From: Microbacterium sp. LWH7-1.2
GTDB taxonomy: Bacteria; Actinomycetota; Actinomycetes; Actinomycetales; Microbacteriaceae
Direction of reading: 5' to 3'
Length of the DNA stretch: 64,000 nt
Assembly: GCF_038397755.1 (NCBI RefSeq)
Contig: NZ_CP151637.1
Span: forward strand, 1,488,001-1,552,000
Below, piece after piece: positions 49,951-59,240 of the stretch; within the stretch, counting starts at the first letter, position 1, and each line of letters opens with the position of its first letter. The translations under genes and the position numbers were made by a program. The notes beneath the pieces were generated by a model, which did not search any database, was not told where the DNA came from, and saw nothing but the letters and a program-made list of their open reading frames with translations.

Positions 49951-51516
49951 TCAGGCGAGCCCGCCGTCGATCGATCGTGCATAGTCGGCAGGGTCCTCGG
50001 GGACGAGCACCGGCGTTTCGCGGTTGAGGCTCTCGCCCCGGAAGAACGCCTTCGCCCGCGGGAACAGGAACCACAGGAGCATGAGCAGCACGCCGAACGC
50101 GAGCGATCCGATGCCGAGCACGAACGTGCCGCCGATTCCGAGAAGAACGGTGTAGCCGTAGTCGACGTCGTACATGTCGATGGCCGACTGCACGAACGCG
50201 TAGGTCAGCATCAGCGATCCGAGCAGCGGGAAGAGGAACCGGTAGAAGAAGTTCCTGGCGCTGTTGAACAGCTCCCGCCGGAAGTACCACACGCAGGCGT
50301 AGCCGGTGATGGCGTAGTAGAAGGCGATCGCGAGCCCCAGTGACAAGATCGAGTCTTGCAGGATGTTGTCGCTGATCAGGGTCATGCCGACGTAGTAGAC
50401 GATGGCGACCACACCCATGACCAGGGTCGAGAACGACGGCGTCTTGTAGCGCGGATGCACCGTCGCGAACCGGCGGGGCAGCGCCTTGTAGGCGGCCATC
50501 GAAAGCGTGCCGCGCGCCGTCGGCAGAATCGTGGTCTGCGTCGACGAGATCGCCGAGATCATGACAGCGACCACCAGCACCCAACCGAGCGGGCCGAGCA
50601 GGCCGTCTTTGATGGCGAGGAAGAAGTCGTCCGCGTTCGCCTCGTTGCCCAGGCCCGTGCCCGTCTCGCCGAGGCCGGCGTACATCATCGCGGCCACCGT
50701 CACGCCGACATAGGTGAAGAGGAGGATCACCGTCGTCAGCAGCGCCGCTCGACCGGGGATGCGCTTGGGGTCCCTGGTCTCCTCGTTGAGGGCCAGGCAC
50801 GTGTCCCAGCCCCAGTAGATGAACAGCGCCAGCAGGACCGCCTCGACGAATCCGCTCCACTCGGTGAACGCGAACGGGTTGAACCACGACCAGTCGAACG
50901 GCGTCGGGTCCGGGGCGGTGCCGGCGAAGAACTGCCAGAGCGCGGCGACCACGAAGATCGCCAGGGCGACGTACTGGATCGCCAGCAGCACGTTCTGGAT
51001 GCGCTCGCCGATCTCGACGCCCCTCCAGCTCACCCACGTCATCGCCGCGATGAACACCACTCCGGTCGCGGTCACGAGGGGGACGTTGTCGGCGAGCAGC
51101 GCGTCCTCGGGGTTGCCGACGATGCCGTCCACGAGCGCCCAGAAGTAGATGCCCGCGATCTGTGCGAGGTTCGCGAGCACGACCATGCCGGCCACGGCGA
51201 CGCCCCATCCGCCCATCCAGCCGACCCAGGGCCCGAAGGCCTTCGTCCCCCAGGTGAAGGTGGTGCCGCAGTCGGGGACGTCGTTGTTGAGCTCGCGGTA
51301 CGCGAACGCGATGAAGAGCATCGGGATGAACGCGATGACGAACGCGATGGGCGCCTGCGCACCGACCGCCAGCACGACGAAGCCGAGGGTCGCGACCAGG
51401 GAGTAGACGGGCGCGGTGGACGCGAGGCCGATGACCGTGGAACCCCACAGTCCCAGCGTGCCCGCGGCGAGTCCCTTGCCCTCAGGCCGTTGCAGATCGA
51501 TAGGGGTTGTAGCCAC
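49951..51516 (-). CDS. APC family amino-acid permease
   Basis: 521 residues with 12 helices. N-terminal LGLWGSTVIGLASTAPVYSLVA and NNDVPDCGTTFTWGTKAFGPWVGW match amino acid-polyamine-organocation permeases; the substrate is unknown. The GTG at 51516 follows TAGCGT (51523-51528) by 6 bases, no ribosome site: leaderless. Monocistronic in appearance; the next gene on the strand (an FtsK ATPase) lies upstream of it, 66 bp away. Confidence 0.88.
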   Translation of the reverse strand: MATTPIDLQRPEGKGLAAGTLGLWGSTVIGLASTAPVYSLVATLGFVVLAVGAQAPIAFVIAFIPMLFIAFAYRELNNDVPDCGTTFTWGTKAFGPWVGWMGGWGVAVAGMVVLANLAQIAGIYFWALVDGIVGNPEDALLADNVPLVTATGVVFIAAMTWVSWRGVEIGERIQNVLLAIQYVALAIFVVAALWQFFAGTAPDPTPFDWSWFNPFAFTEWSGFVEAVLLALFIYWGWDTCLALNEETRDPKRIPGRAALLTTVILLFTYVGVTVAAMMYAGLGETGTGLGNEANADDFFLAIKDGLLGPLGWVLVVAVMISAISSTQTTILPTARGTLSMAAYKALPRRFATVHPRYKTPSFSTLVMGVVAIVYYVGMTLISDNILQDSILSLGLAIAFYYAITGYACVWYFRRELFNSARNFFYRFLFPLLGSLMLTYAFVQSAIDMYDVDYGYTVLLGIGGTFVLGIGSLAFGVLLMLLWFLFPRAKAFFRGESLNRETPVLVPEDPADYARSIDGGLA

Positions 51517-51582
51517 AGGCCGACGCTATGGCGTGCGAGAAGTGCGGGTCAAGGCGTCCGCCTGACGGTCAGACCGGACATC

Positions 51583-54399
51583 TCAGGACGGAAGGACAAT
51601 GCGCACGGGATCGGCTCCGGCCGAGATGAGCCACCCGCGAGCGGCACCGGGCTCGCAGTAGGGCGGCACCCCACGGAATCCCGCCAGGACGCGAAGCTCG
51701 GGCGCGCACGACGTGTCGATCACGAGGTCGTGGTCGCCGCGCACATCGGCGAGCAGACGCCAGTGTCGCTGCCAGTCATCGGGCTCCCCCACGACGACGA
51801 CGCGCCCGCTCGCCGCGGCACCGGGATCCGCCACGTAGTCGTCGACGCCGAACACGTGCAGACCATGCTCCTCCCACGCCGCGAGCGCGCGTCGGCCGGC
51901 CGGCGATCGGCGCGCCACCACACCCGTGAGCGGGGTGGACGGGACCCACGCGACCTCGGGCTCGCGCGGCTCGCTGAACGTCGGCGGCGCCATCGCGAGC
52001 TGCAGCGTGCGTCCGTCGAGCCGGCCCCTCCCCGCGGGCGCTGAAGGATCGAACGCCGAAGGGTCTCCCCCGGCCAACGCGTGATCGACGCGCGTTGCGT
52101 ACGGCAGCAGGAGGCGTCTCGGGAAGAGCTCGGCGACGCGCGCCACCGGGCCGGTCAGCCGGTGCGCACCCACCACCATCAGCACGCCGGCCCCGGCGGC
52201 CCGGCGGACGACGTCCTCGATCCGCTCCATGACGACCTGCGCGTACTCGGGCGACAGACGAAGCGCGATCGCGTCGAGGTCATCGACGAGCACCGCCGAT
52301 CCGCGGTGAGGCAGTTCCTCGTGCAGCCCGGCAACGGCATCCCAGAGCAACTCCGGGTGCGCAGGCAGGCGCACCGCCGCCCCGCGCCGCTGGGCGGCGA
52401 CGAGGTCGAGCGCGTTCGACACGCCGGACGCCGGGCCGCCGAGCACCAGCAGGCCGCGGTCGGAGGCGCCCAACAGAGCCACGGGCTGCCGCTGGCGCTC
52501 GGGCTCGTCGGCGAGCCCGAGCAGCACGGCCCCGGCCGCAGGCCCCTCACGATCCGCCGCGGAGCGGGCGACGAGTTCGTCGAGCGTCATCAGCTTCGGC
52601 AGGTCGGGCAGCCAGGGCCGGCTCGGCGCGCGGTGTCCGACCCGCAGCGCGGCGGCCGCCACATCGCCCGGGCCGGACAGCGCGATGCGCACCTGCTGCG
52701 GGCTCGCGTCGCCGGCACGACGGACGTACGCCATCCCGCGCCCCGAGACCCCGCCGGGCAGTCGTGCCGCGTCGTCCGTCCCCAGCAGCGCCCGGCTGTC
52801 GGCCGAGTCGGTGACGCGAAGGCTGACCCGCAGCGGGCAGTTGGCCAGGAGGTTGTCGCGGATCACCCCAGCCGCCCGCTGCGTGCCGAGGATGAGATGA
52901 ATGCCGAGGGCCCGGCCGCGCGCCGCGAGATCTGCGAAGAGTCCGTGCAGCTCGGGGTGATCGCCCAGCAGGGCGGCGAACTCGTCGACCACCACCACGA
53001 GCCGGGGCAGCCGCACACGCGGATCGCCGATGTCGCGGGCGCCCGCAGCGGCGATGGCCGCCTCACGGCGGCGCAGCTCGGCCCGCAGGCTCTCGATCGC
53101 GCGGCGAGCACCCGAGCCGTCGAGGTCGGTGATGACCCCGCTGACGTGCGGCACCCCCGCCAGGCCGTCGAACGCGGTTCCGCCCTTGAAGTCCGCGAGC
53201 AGAAAGGTCACCTCATCGGTCGAGCGCGTCGCGCAGAGTGCGAGGATCCACGTGATGAGCAGCTCGCTCTTACCTGCCCCGGTGATCCCTGCGACGACGG
53301 CGTGGGGTCCGTCCGCGACGAGGTCGACGAGCACGGGCTCGCCACGGCTCGTCCCGATCGCCGCGGGCAGCCCGTCCTGTGTCGCGGGTACGGTGGCCAG
53401 GAGCGGACCCAGCGCGATCGGCTCCGGCGCTCCGCGCTGCAGTCCGAGAGTGTGCTCGGCACGGGCGAAGAGTTCGGCCGCTATCTCCTCCGCCTGCCCG
53501 CGGGCCACCGCCTCCACCCGCACCGGCACGACCTCGCCGGCATGCTCGAGCCGCGCGACGTCGGGTGACGAGATCGTGAGCACAGCCTGGCACCGCGGCG
53601 GCAGGGGTTCGCCGGGGCGGCCGCGCGCGATCACCAGTTCCGCCTCTGCGGGGACCAGCTCGCCCGGCCCGACGACCGCCAGAGGGGATCCGCCCCGGCC
53701 GTCGCGGTGCGGCAGCGCCTCCATCCACTCGAGACCGCGCCCGAGCGGGCCGACGACGCGCAGCTCGTCCGGCGCGAACGCGAGGCAGGCCTGCAGGACG
53801 AGCGCTCGCTGGACCGCGGTCGCAAGCGTCTCGCCGCCGACGACCACCACGCCTGCGGCGAGCGGGAGCGTCACGGGTGCCCCCGAAACGCGAGCCGCGC
53901 GGCGACGCAGCTCCGCAGCATCCGTGTCGCCCTCGCCTCCGGTCACGCGGACGACACTCGCGCGCTCGCCCTCGCCGACCACGAGCCACGCGTCGCGCCC
54001 GCCGCGCCAGATCTCGCCCTCGCGCGCGACGAGCCGCGCGACATCGGGGTGCCGCGCCCACAGCTGTGCCCGTTCGCCTTCGTGTCGCTCCGCCACCACC
54101 GCAGCGACCTCATCGCGGGCGCGCACCGCGTCGGCTGCGGCGCGACGGCCGTCGCGGCGGGCGGCGCGCCGCGCGTCGAGCATGGTCGCCGCGGCGATCA
54201 GCGGACCGAGGAGCGCGAACCAGAGGGAGAACAGCGAGCCGGTGACGAGCCACAGCGCGACGGCGCCGACCACCGGGACGATCGCCGCCACGAGCGGCAG
54301 CGGCGGGCGCGGCGGCGGCGTCCAGGCCGCGGGAAGGACGAGCGGCTCGTCGTCGAGCACGCCACCGGTCGCGGAAGTCGAAGGAGCGGTCGAGCGCAT
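51583..54399 (-). CDS. EccC-like FtsK/SpoIIIE ATPase, orphan
   Basis: 938 residues. Two helices near the N-terminus (about 38-75), a canonical FtsK/EccC ATPase domain with GITGAGKSELLI (Walker A, about 370-381), FLLADFKGGTAFDGLAGVPH, VVVVDEFAALLG, and LGTQRAAGVIRDNLLANCPLRV in part, then a second degenerate ATPase-like domain (GGPASGVSN without the Walker Lys; VLVDDLDAI). This layout is that of the type VII secretion motor EccC. No WXG100 or other type VII genes are in the window, so it may work with a distant locus or have another role. ATG at 54399. Confidence 0.85.
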   Translation of the reverse strand: MRSTAPSTSATGGVLDDEPLVLPAAWTPPPRPPLPLVAAIVPVVGAVALWLVTGSLFSLWFALLGPLIAAATMLDARRAARRDGRRAAADAVRARDEVAAVVAERHEGERAQLWARHPDVARLVAREGEIWRGGRDAWLVVGEGERASVVRVTGGEGDTDAAELRRRAARVSGAPVTLPLAAGVVVVGGETLATAVQRALVLQACLAFAPDELRVVGPLGRGLEWMEALPHRDGRGGSPLAVVGPGELVPAEAELVIARGRPGEPLPPRCQAVLTISSPDVARLEHAGEVVPVRVEAVARGQAEEIAAELFARAEHTLGLQRGAPEPIALGPLLATVPATQDGLPAAIGTSRGEPVLVDLVADGPHAVVAGITGAGKSELLITWILALCATRSTDEVTFLLADFKGGTAFDGLAGVPHVSGVITDLDGSGARRAIESLRAELRRREAAIAAAGARDIGDPRVRLPRLVVVVDEFAALLGDHPELHGLFADLAARGRALGIHLILGTQRAAGVIRDNLLANCPLRVSLRVTDSADSRALLGTDDAARLPGGVSGRGMAYVRRAGDASPQQVRIALSGPGDVAAAALRVGHRAPSRPWLPDLPKLMTLDELVARSAADREGPAAGAVLLGLADEPERQRQPVALLGASDRGLLVLGGPASGVSNALDLVAAQRRGAAVRLPAHPELLWDAVAGLHEELPHRGSAVLVDDLDAIALRLSPEYAQVVMERIEDVVRRAAGAGVLMVVGAHRLTGPVARVAELFPRRLLLPYATRVDHALAGGDPSAFDPSAPAGRGRLDGRTLQLAMAPPTFSEPREPEVAWVPSTPLTGVVARRSPAGRRALAAWEEHGLHVFGVDDYVADPGAAASGRVVVVGEPDDWQRHWRLLADVRGDHDLVIDTSCAPELRVLAGFRGVPPYCEPGAARGWLISAGADPVRIVLPS

Positions 54400-54465
54400 G
54401 CGCCCATTCCACCCCGCGCCCGCTTGCGACGGGTGGCCGGGACCCGGATCCGTGGATCGGCCCGG

Positions 54466-55263
54466 TCAGTCCTCCGCTGTGGAGGAATCGCCCTCGGCGG
54501 GGTGGCCCACGTCGAGCACGATGATCGTGATGTTGTCTCGGCCGCCGTTCTCGAGCGCAGCTTCGAGCATGGCGGATGCCGCGTCGCCCGGGTCCGCGTT
54601 CTCTTCGAGGAAGTGGCGGATGCCGTAGTCGGTGAGCTCTTTCGTCAACCCGTCGGAGCAGATCACGAAGCGGTCGCCGTCGAGCGCGTCCAGCCGGACG
54701 TAGTCGGGCGTGACTCCCTCGCTGGGGCCTACGGCGCGCGTGATGACGTTGCCGTAGGGGTGGTTCTCAGCCTCTTCGGGACTCAGTCGTCCTGCCGCGA
54801 CGAGCTCCTGCACGACGGAGTGGTCGGTGGTGATCTGGACGATCGCGCCATCGCGCACGAGGTATACGCGCGAGTCGCCGATGTTCAGCGTGACCCAGTG
54901 CGGCGCATCCCCCGACGTGTCGAGGAACACCCCGGTGACCGTCGTGCCCGTCCCGTCGTCAGTGGCTTCCGGGTGTGACGCGATGTCCTTGACCGCGCGC
55001 GCGAGCGCCTTCTCGATCGTCTTCGGCGTCACCGTGCCGCTGTCGGCGACCGCGCGGAGGCGCTCGATCGCGCTCGCACTGGCGATCTCGCCCCCGACGT
55101 GTCCGCCCATGCCGTCGGCGACGACGAACAGGGGATACGACGCGAACATCGCGTCCTGGTTCACCTCGCGACGGCGTCCGGTGTCCGTCACGGCGGCCCA
55201 GGAGAGCTCGAGCACGCCACCGGAAACCGGGACGGCGAGAGACTGGGTGGAAACTTCGGGCAC
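54466..55263 (-). CDS. PP2C-type protein serine/threonine phosphatase
   Basis: 265 residues with the PP2C motifs: TDTGRRREVNQDAMFAS, VVADGMGGHVGGEIAS, LNIGDSRVYLVRDG, TTDHSVVQELVAAG, ITRAVG, and CSDGLTKELTDYGI; metal-binding Asp in ENGGRDNITIIVLDVG. It removes phosphate from Ser/Thr of proteins, probably opposing a kinase encoded elsewhere. The GTG at 55263 has GGGGAGG 7 bases ahead; the longer frame is unlikely. It lies between an FtsK ATPase and an ABC exporter pair on the same strand. Confidence 0.92.
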   Translation of the reverse strand: MPEVSTQSLAVPVSGGVLELSWAAVTDTGRRREVNQDAMFASYPLFVVADGMGGHVGGEIASASAIERLRAVADSGTVTPKTIEKALARAVKDIASHPEATDDGTGTTVTGVFLDTSGDAPHWVTLNIGDSRVYLVRDGAIVQITTDHSVVQELVAAGRLSPEEAENHPYGNVITRAVGPSEGVTPDYVRLDALDGDRFVICSDGLTKELTDYGIRHFLEENADPGDAASAMLEAALENGGRDNITIIVLDVGHPAEGDSSTAED

Positions 55264-55327
55264 GCCCTGTCCTCCCCGTCGGAATACGCCGGAGCCCTTC
55301 GCCCCCGCGTCTTCACATACTAGTGGG

Positions 55328-57373
55328 TTACTCGACGGCGTCTTCGGACTCGGCGAGGGCATCGACGACGATCTGCGCGGTCGTCGGGGGCGGCGACTGC
55401 GGCACCGTCGGCAGCTCGACAGGCCCCTCGTCCTCGGCCGCACCCTCGAACTGCGCGTTGTAGAGACGCCAGTAGGCGCCCTTCTGTGCGAGCAGCTCGG
55501 CGTGGGAGCCCTGCTCGACGATCGCCCCGTTCTCCATCACGAGGATGAGGTCGGCATCCCGGATCGTCGACAGCCGGTGGGCGATCACGAACGCCGTCCG
55601 GTCCTCGCGCAACCGCGACATCGCACGCTGGATGAGCAGCTCGGTGCGGGTGTCCACCGACGACGTCGCCTCGTCCAGGATCAGGATGCGCGGATCGGCC
55701 AGGAACGCGCGCGCGATCGTGACGAGCTGACGCTCGCCAACGCTGAGGTTGGTGGCTTCGTCGTCGAGCATGGTGTCGTAGCCGTCGGGCAGCGCGTGCA
55801 CGAAACGGTCGACGTAGGCCGCGCTCGCCGCGGCGACCATCTCCTCCTCCGACGCGTCCGGCCGCCCGTACGCGATGTTCTCGCGGATGGTGCCGGCGAA
55901 CAGCCATGTGTCCTGCAGAACCATCCCGGTGCGTGCGCGGAGGTCGTCGCGCGTCATCCGGCGGGTGTCGATGCCATCCAGCACGATGCGGCCGGAGTCG
56001 ACGTCGTAGAAGCGCATGATGAGATTCACGAGCGTCGTCTTGCCGGCGCCGGTGGGCCCGACGATCGCGACGGTGCTCCCGGGCCGCGCCTCCAGGGTGA
56101 GACCGTCGATGAGAGGCTTGTCGGCCGCGTACCGGAATGAGACGTCCTCGAACTCGAGGCGGCTGGCCGACTCCGGTGCCGTCTCGGCAGGGTCGTCGTC
56201 CGGAGTCTGCTCCTCCTCGTCGAGCAGCTCAAACACGCGCTCGGCGCTCGCGACGCCCGACTGCAGCAGGTTCGCCATCGAGCCCAGCTGGCTGAGCGGC
56301 TGGGTGAACTGGCGCGAGTACTGGATGAACGCCTGCACGTCGCCGATCGACATCAGCCCGGCGGCGACCTGCAGTCCGCCGACGACAGCGATCGCCACGT
56401 AGACGAGGTTGCCGACGAACATCATCGCGGGCATGATCACGCCCGACAGGAACTGCGCCCCGAAACTCGAGCGGTACAGCTCCTCGTTCTCGGCGCGGAA
56501 ATCCGCCTCGACCTCCTTCTGGTGGCCGAACACCTTCACGACCGAATGGCCCGAGAACGTCTCCTCGACGCGGGCGTTCAGCACGCCCGTCGTCTTCCAC
56601 TGCTGCACGAAGAGCTTCTGCGAGCGCCGGGCGACGAGCACCGTGATGAGGATCGTGAGAGGGATCGTGACGAGGGCGATGACGGCCAGCAGCGGCGAGA
56701 TGATGAACATCATCGTCAGCACGCCGATCACGGTCAGCAGCGAGATGACGACCTGCGACAAGGTCTGCTGCATCGTCTGCCCGATGTTGTCGACGTCGTT
56801 CGTGACGCGGCTGAGCAGCTCGCCGCGCTGTACGCGGTCGAAGTACGACAGCGGAAGACGCTGGATCTTGTCCTCGACCTGCAGCCGCAGCCGGTGCATC
56901 GCGCGCTGCACCACACCGTTGAGGATGCGCGCCTGCAGCCACCCGAAGAGGCTCGAGAACACGTAGACGAGGAGCACGAGCGTCAGGATCCGGGCGAGCT
57001 GGTCGAAGTCGACGCCGGCGCCGGGCACGTAGTCCATCGCGGCGATCATGTTCGCCTGGTCCTGGTTGCCTGACGCGACGAGCTGTTCGACGATCTGCTG
57101 CTTGGTCATCCCCGCCGGCATCTGCAGCGAGATGAAACCCGCGAACACCACATTCGTGCCCTCGCCGAGCAGCTTGGGGCCGATCACCGAGAGAGTGACC
57201 GACAGGATGCTGAACACGAGCACCACCGACAGCCGCGGCGTGTCCGAGCGCAGGGTCGCGAGCAGTCGCTTCGCGCTGGGACCGAAGTTCTGCGCCTTCT
57301 CGCCACCCGTCACCTGCCCCATCGGGCCTCGGCCGATCGGCATCCGCTGCGGGGCCCGCCCCGGGCCGCTCAT
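55328..57373 (-). CDS. ABC exporter subunit with canonical catalytic site, degenerate signature
   Basis: 681 residues: six-helix exporter membrane domain (about 40-370) then an ATPase domain with GPTGAGKTTLV, the Walker B LILDEATSSVD (Glu present) and IAHRLSTI (His present), but the signature reads LSVGERQ instead of LSGGQ. With its partner encoded upstream (overlapping by ATGA) it should form a heterodimer with one good ATP site: this chain's Walker motifs with the partner's normal signature. Substrate unknown. Confidence 0.94.
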   Translation of the reverse strand: MSGPGRAPQRMPIGRGPMGQVTGGEKAQNFGPSAKRLLATLRSDTPRLSVVLVFSILSVTLSVIGPKLLGEGTNVVFAGFISLQMPAGMTKQQIVEQLVASGNQDQANMIAAMDYVPGAGVDFDQLARILTLVLLVYVFSSLFGWLQARILNGVVQRAMHRLRLQVEDKIQRLPLSYFDRVQRGELLSRVTNDVDNIGQTMQQTLSQVVISLLTVIGVLTMMFIISPLLAVIALVTIPLTILITVLVARRSQKLFVQQWKTTGVLNARVEETFSGHSVVKVFGHQKEVEADFRAENEELYRSSFGAQFLSGVIMPAMMFVGNLVYVAIAVVGGLQVAAGLMSIGDVQAFIQYSRQFTQPLSQLGSMANLLQSGVASAERVFELLDEEEQTPDDDPAETAPESASRLEFEDVSFRYAADKPLIDGLTLEARPGSTVAIVGPTGAGKTTLVNLIMRFYDVDSGRIVLDGIDTRRMTRDDLRARTGMVLQDTWLFAGTIRENIAYGRPDASEEEMVAAASAAYVDRFVHALPDGYDTMLDDEATNLSVGERQLVTIARAFLADPRILILDEATSSVDTRTELLIQRAMSRLREDRTAFVIAHRLSTIRDADLILVMENGAIVEQGSHAELLAQKGAYWRLYNAQFEGAAEDEGPVELPTVPQSPPPTTAQIVVDALAESEDAVE

Positions 57374-59103
57374 GCCGCCGCCTCCGCTGCGAGCTGGGAC
57401 TCCACGATCTCCCGGTAGGTGTCGTTGGTCTCGACGAGCTGCGCATGCGTGCCGATGCCGACGACTCGTCCGTGATCGAGCACGAGGATCTGGTCGGCGT
57501 GCTGGATCGTCGAGACGCGCTGTGCGACGACGAGCCGGGTCGCGTCGGGCAGGTGCGTATCGAGCGCGCGGCGGAGCGCAGCATCCGTCCTCAGATCCAG
57601 GGCCGAGAACGAGTCGTCGAAGATGTACGCCTCCGGTCTTTTCACCAGCGCGCGGGCGATGGCGAGGCGCTGGCGCTGCCCGCCCGAGACGTTCGTGCCA
57701 CCCTGCGCGACCGGCGCCTCGAGGCCTTCGGGCATGGCCCGCACGAAGTCCGCGGCCTGCGCGAGCTCGAGCGCCGTCCAGAGCTGCTCGTCGGTCGCAT
57801 CACGGTCGCCGTACCGCAGGTTCGAGGCGATAGTGCCCGAGAACAGGAATGCGCGCTGCGGCACCAGCCCCACGCGCGTCCAGAGCTCGTCGGGGTCGTA
57901 GTCGCGCACGTCGACCCCGTCAACCCGGACGCTGCCCGCGGTCACGTCGAACAGCCGCGGCACGAGGCTGATCAGGGTCGTCTTGCCGGAGCCGGTCGAG
58001 CCGATGACCGCGGTCGTGGTGCCGGGCTCGACCGTGAAGGTGACGTCGTGCAGCACAGCGTCCTCGGCGCCCGGGTACGCGAAGTCCACGTGGTCGAACT
58101 CGATCCGGCCGGTGGGAACGGGCGCGGATGCTGCGGCGAGGGGCGTCGACACCGACGGCTCGGTCTCGAGCACCTCGCCGACGCGGTTCGCGCACACGGC
58201 GGCGCGCGGGATCATCACGAACATGAAGGTCGCCATCATGACGCCCATCAGGATCTGCATCAGGTAGGTGAGGAACGCGAACAGCGTGCCGATCTGCACG
58301 CCGTTGTTCTGCACCTGAAAGGCGCCGAACCAGATCACCGCGACGCTCGAGACGTTCATGACCAGCATCACGGCGGGGAACATCAACGCCATCAGGTTGC
58401 CCGCGCGCAGTCCCGTCGCCATCACGTCGTCGCTGGCCGCCTCGAAGCGGGTGCGCTCCTGCCGCTCGCGCACGAACGCCCGCACGACGCGGATGCCGCT
58501 CAGCTGCTCGCGCATGATCTGGTTGACGCGGTCGATGCGCTTCTGCATCTGCGTGAACGCCGGCACCATCCGCCACACGATCAGCCCCACGATGACGAGC
58601 AGCACCGGGATCGCGACCGCCATCAGCCACGACAGGCCGACGTCCTGGCTGATCGCCATGATGACGCCCCCGATCGCGAGCATGGGCGCCGAGATCATGA
58701 GCGTCGCCGACACCTGCACCAGCATCTGCACCTGCTGCACGTCGTTCGTGTTGCGAGTGATGAGCGAGGGGGCGCCGAACTGGCCGACCTCGCGCTGGGA
58801 GAACGCCACGACGCGATGGAAGAGGTCGCCGCGCAGCTCACGGCCCATTCCGGTCGCCAGACGCGAGCCGAAGTACACCGCGACGATCGCGCACATCACC
58901 TGCACCAGACTCACGATCAGCATGACGCCGCCGGTGGACCAGATGTAGGGGATGTCGCCGGTGACGACGCCGTTGTCGATGATGTCGGCGTTGAGCGTCG
59001 GCAGCCAGAGGGACGCGATCGACTGGGCCAGCTGGAAGAAGACCACCGCGACGATGAGCGGCCACGCAGGACTCAGATACCGCACCAGGAGCTTTCCGAG
59101 CAC
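57370..59103 (-). CDS. ABC exporter subunit with degenerate catalytic residues, canonical signature
   Basis: 577 residues: six-helix domain then an ATPase domain with GSTGSGKTTLI, normal signature VSGGQRQRLA, but Walker B ends IFDDSFSALD (Asp in place of the catalytic Glu) and the H-loop reads VAQRVSTI (Gln in place of His). Paired with the downstream chain it provides the degenerate half of an asymmetric exporter such as TM287/288 or LmrCD. I prefer the GTG at 59103, which has GGAAGGGA 5 bases ahead; a start at 59139 is in frame. Confidence 0.94.
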   Translation of the reverse strand: MLGKLLVRYLSPAWPLIVAVVFFQLAQSIASLWLPTLNADIIDNGVVTGDIPYIWSTGGVMLIVSLVQVMCAIVAVYFGSRLATGMGRELRGDLFHRVVAFSQREVGQFGAPSLITRNTNDVQQVQMLVQVSATLMISAPMLAIGGVIMAISQDVGLSWLMAVAIPVLLVIVGLIVWRMVPAFTQMQKRIDRVNQIMREQLSGIRVVRAFVRERQERTRFEAASDDVMATGLRAGNLMALMFPAVMLVMNVSSVAVIWFGAFQVQNNGVQIGTLFAFLTYLMQILMGVMMATFMFVMIPRAAVCANRVGEVLETEPSVSTPLAAASAPVPTGRIEFDHVDFAYPGAEDAVLHDVTFTVEPGTTTAVIGSTGSGKTTLISLVPRLFDVTAGSVRVDGVDVRDYDPDELWTRVGLVPQRAFLFSGTIASNLRYGDRDATDEQLWTALELAQAADFVRAMPEGLEAPVAQGGTNVSGGQRQRLAIARALVKRPEAYIFDDSFSALDLRTDAALRRALDTHLPDATRLVVAQRVSTIQHADQILVLDHGRVVGIGTHAQLVETNDTYREIVESQLAAEAAA

Positions 59104-59240
59104 GACGGTCCCTTCCGGCGCGCGGAGTCGCCCGCTCACGCGGACCGCGCACGGATAGCGACGCTACGCCTGCGTCGTCACCCTGGACAGCCCGTCGCGT
59201 ACGCCGTCGGCGAACTCCCCCGGCGCCCGTTCGTGAGCTG

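Noticed and set aside
51583-55263. Complete type VII secretion locus
   Set aside because: Only an EccC-like ATPase is present; WXG100, EccB, EccD and mycosin genes are absent from the window.
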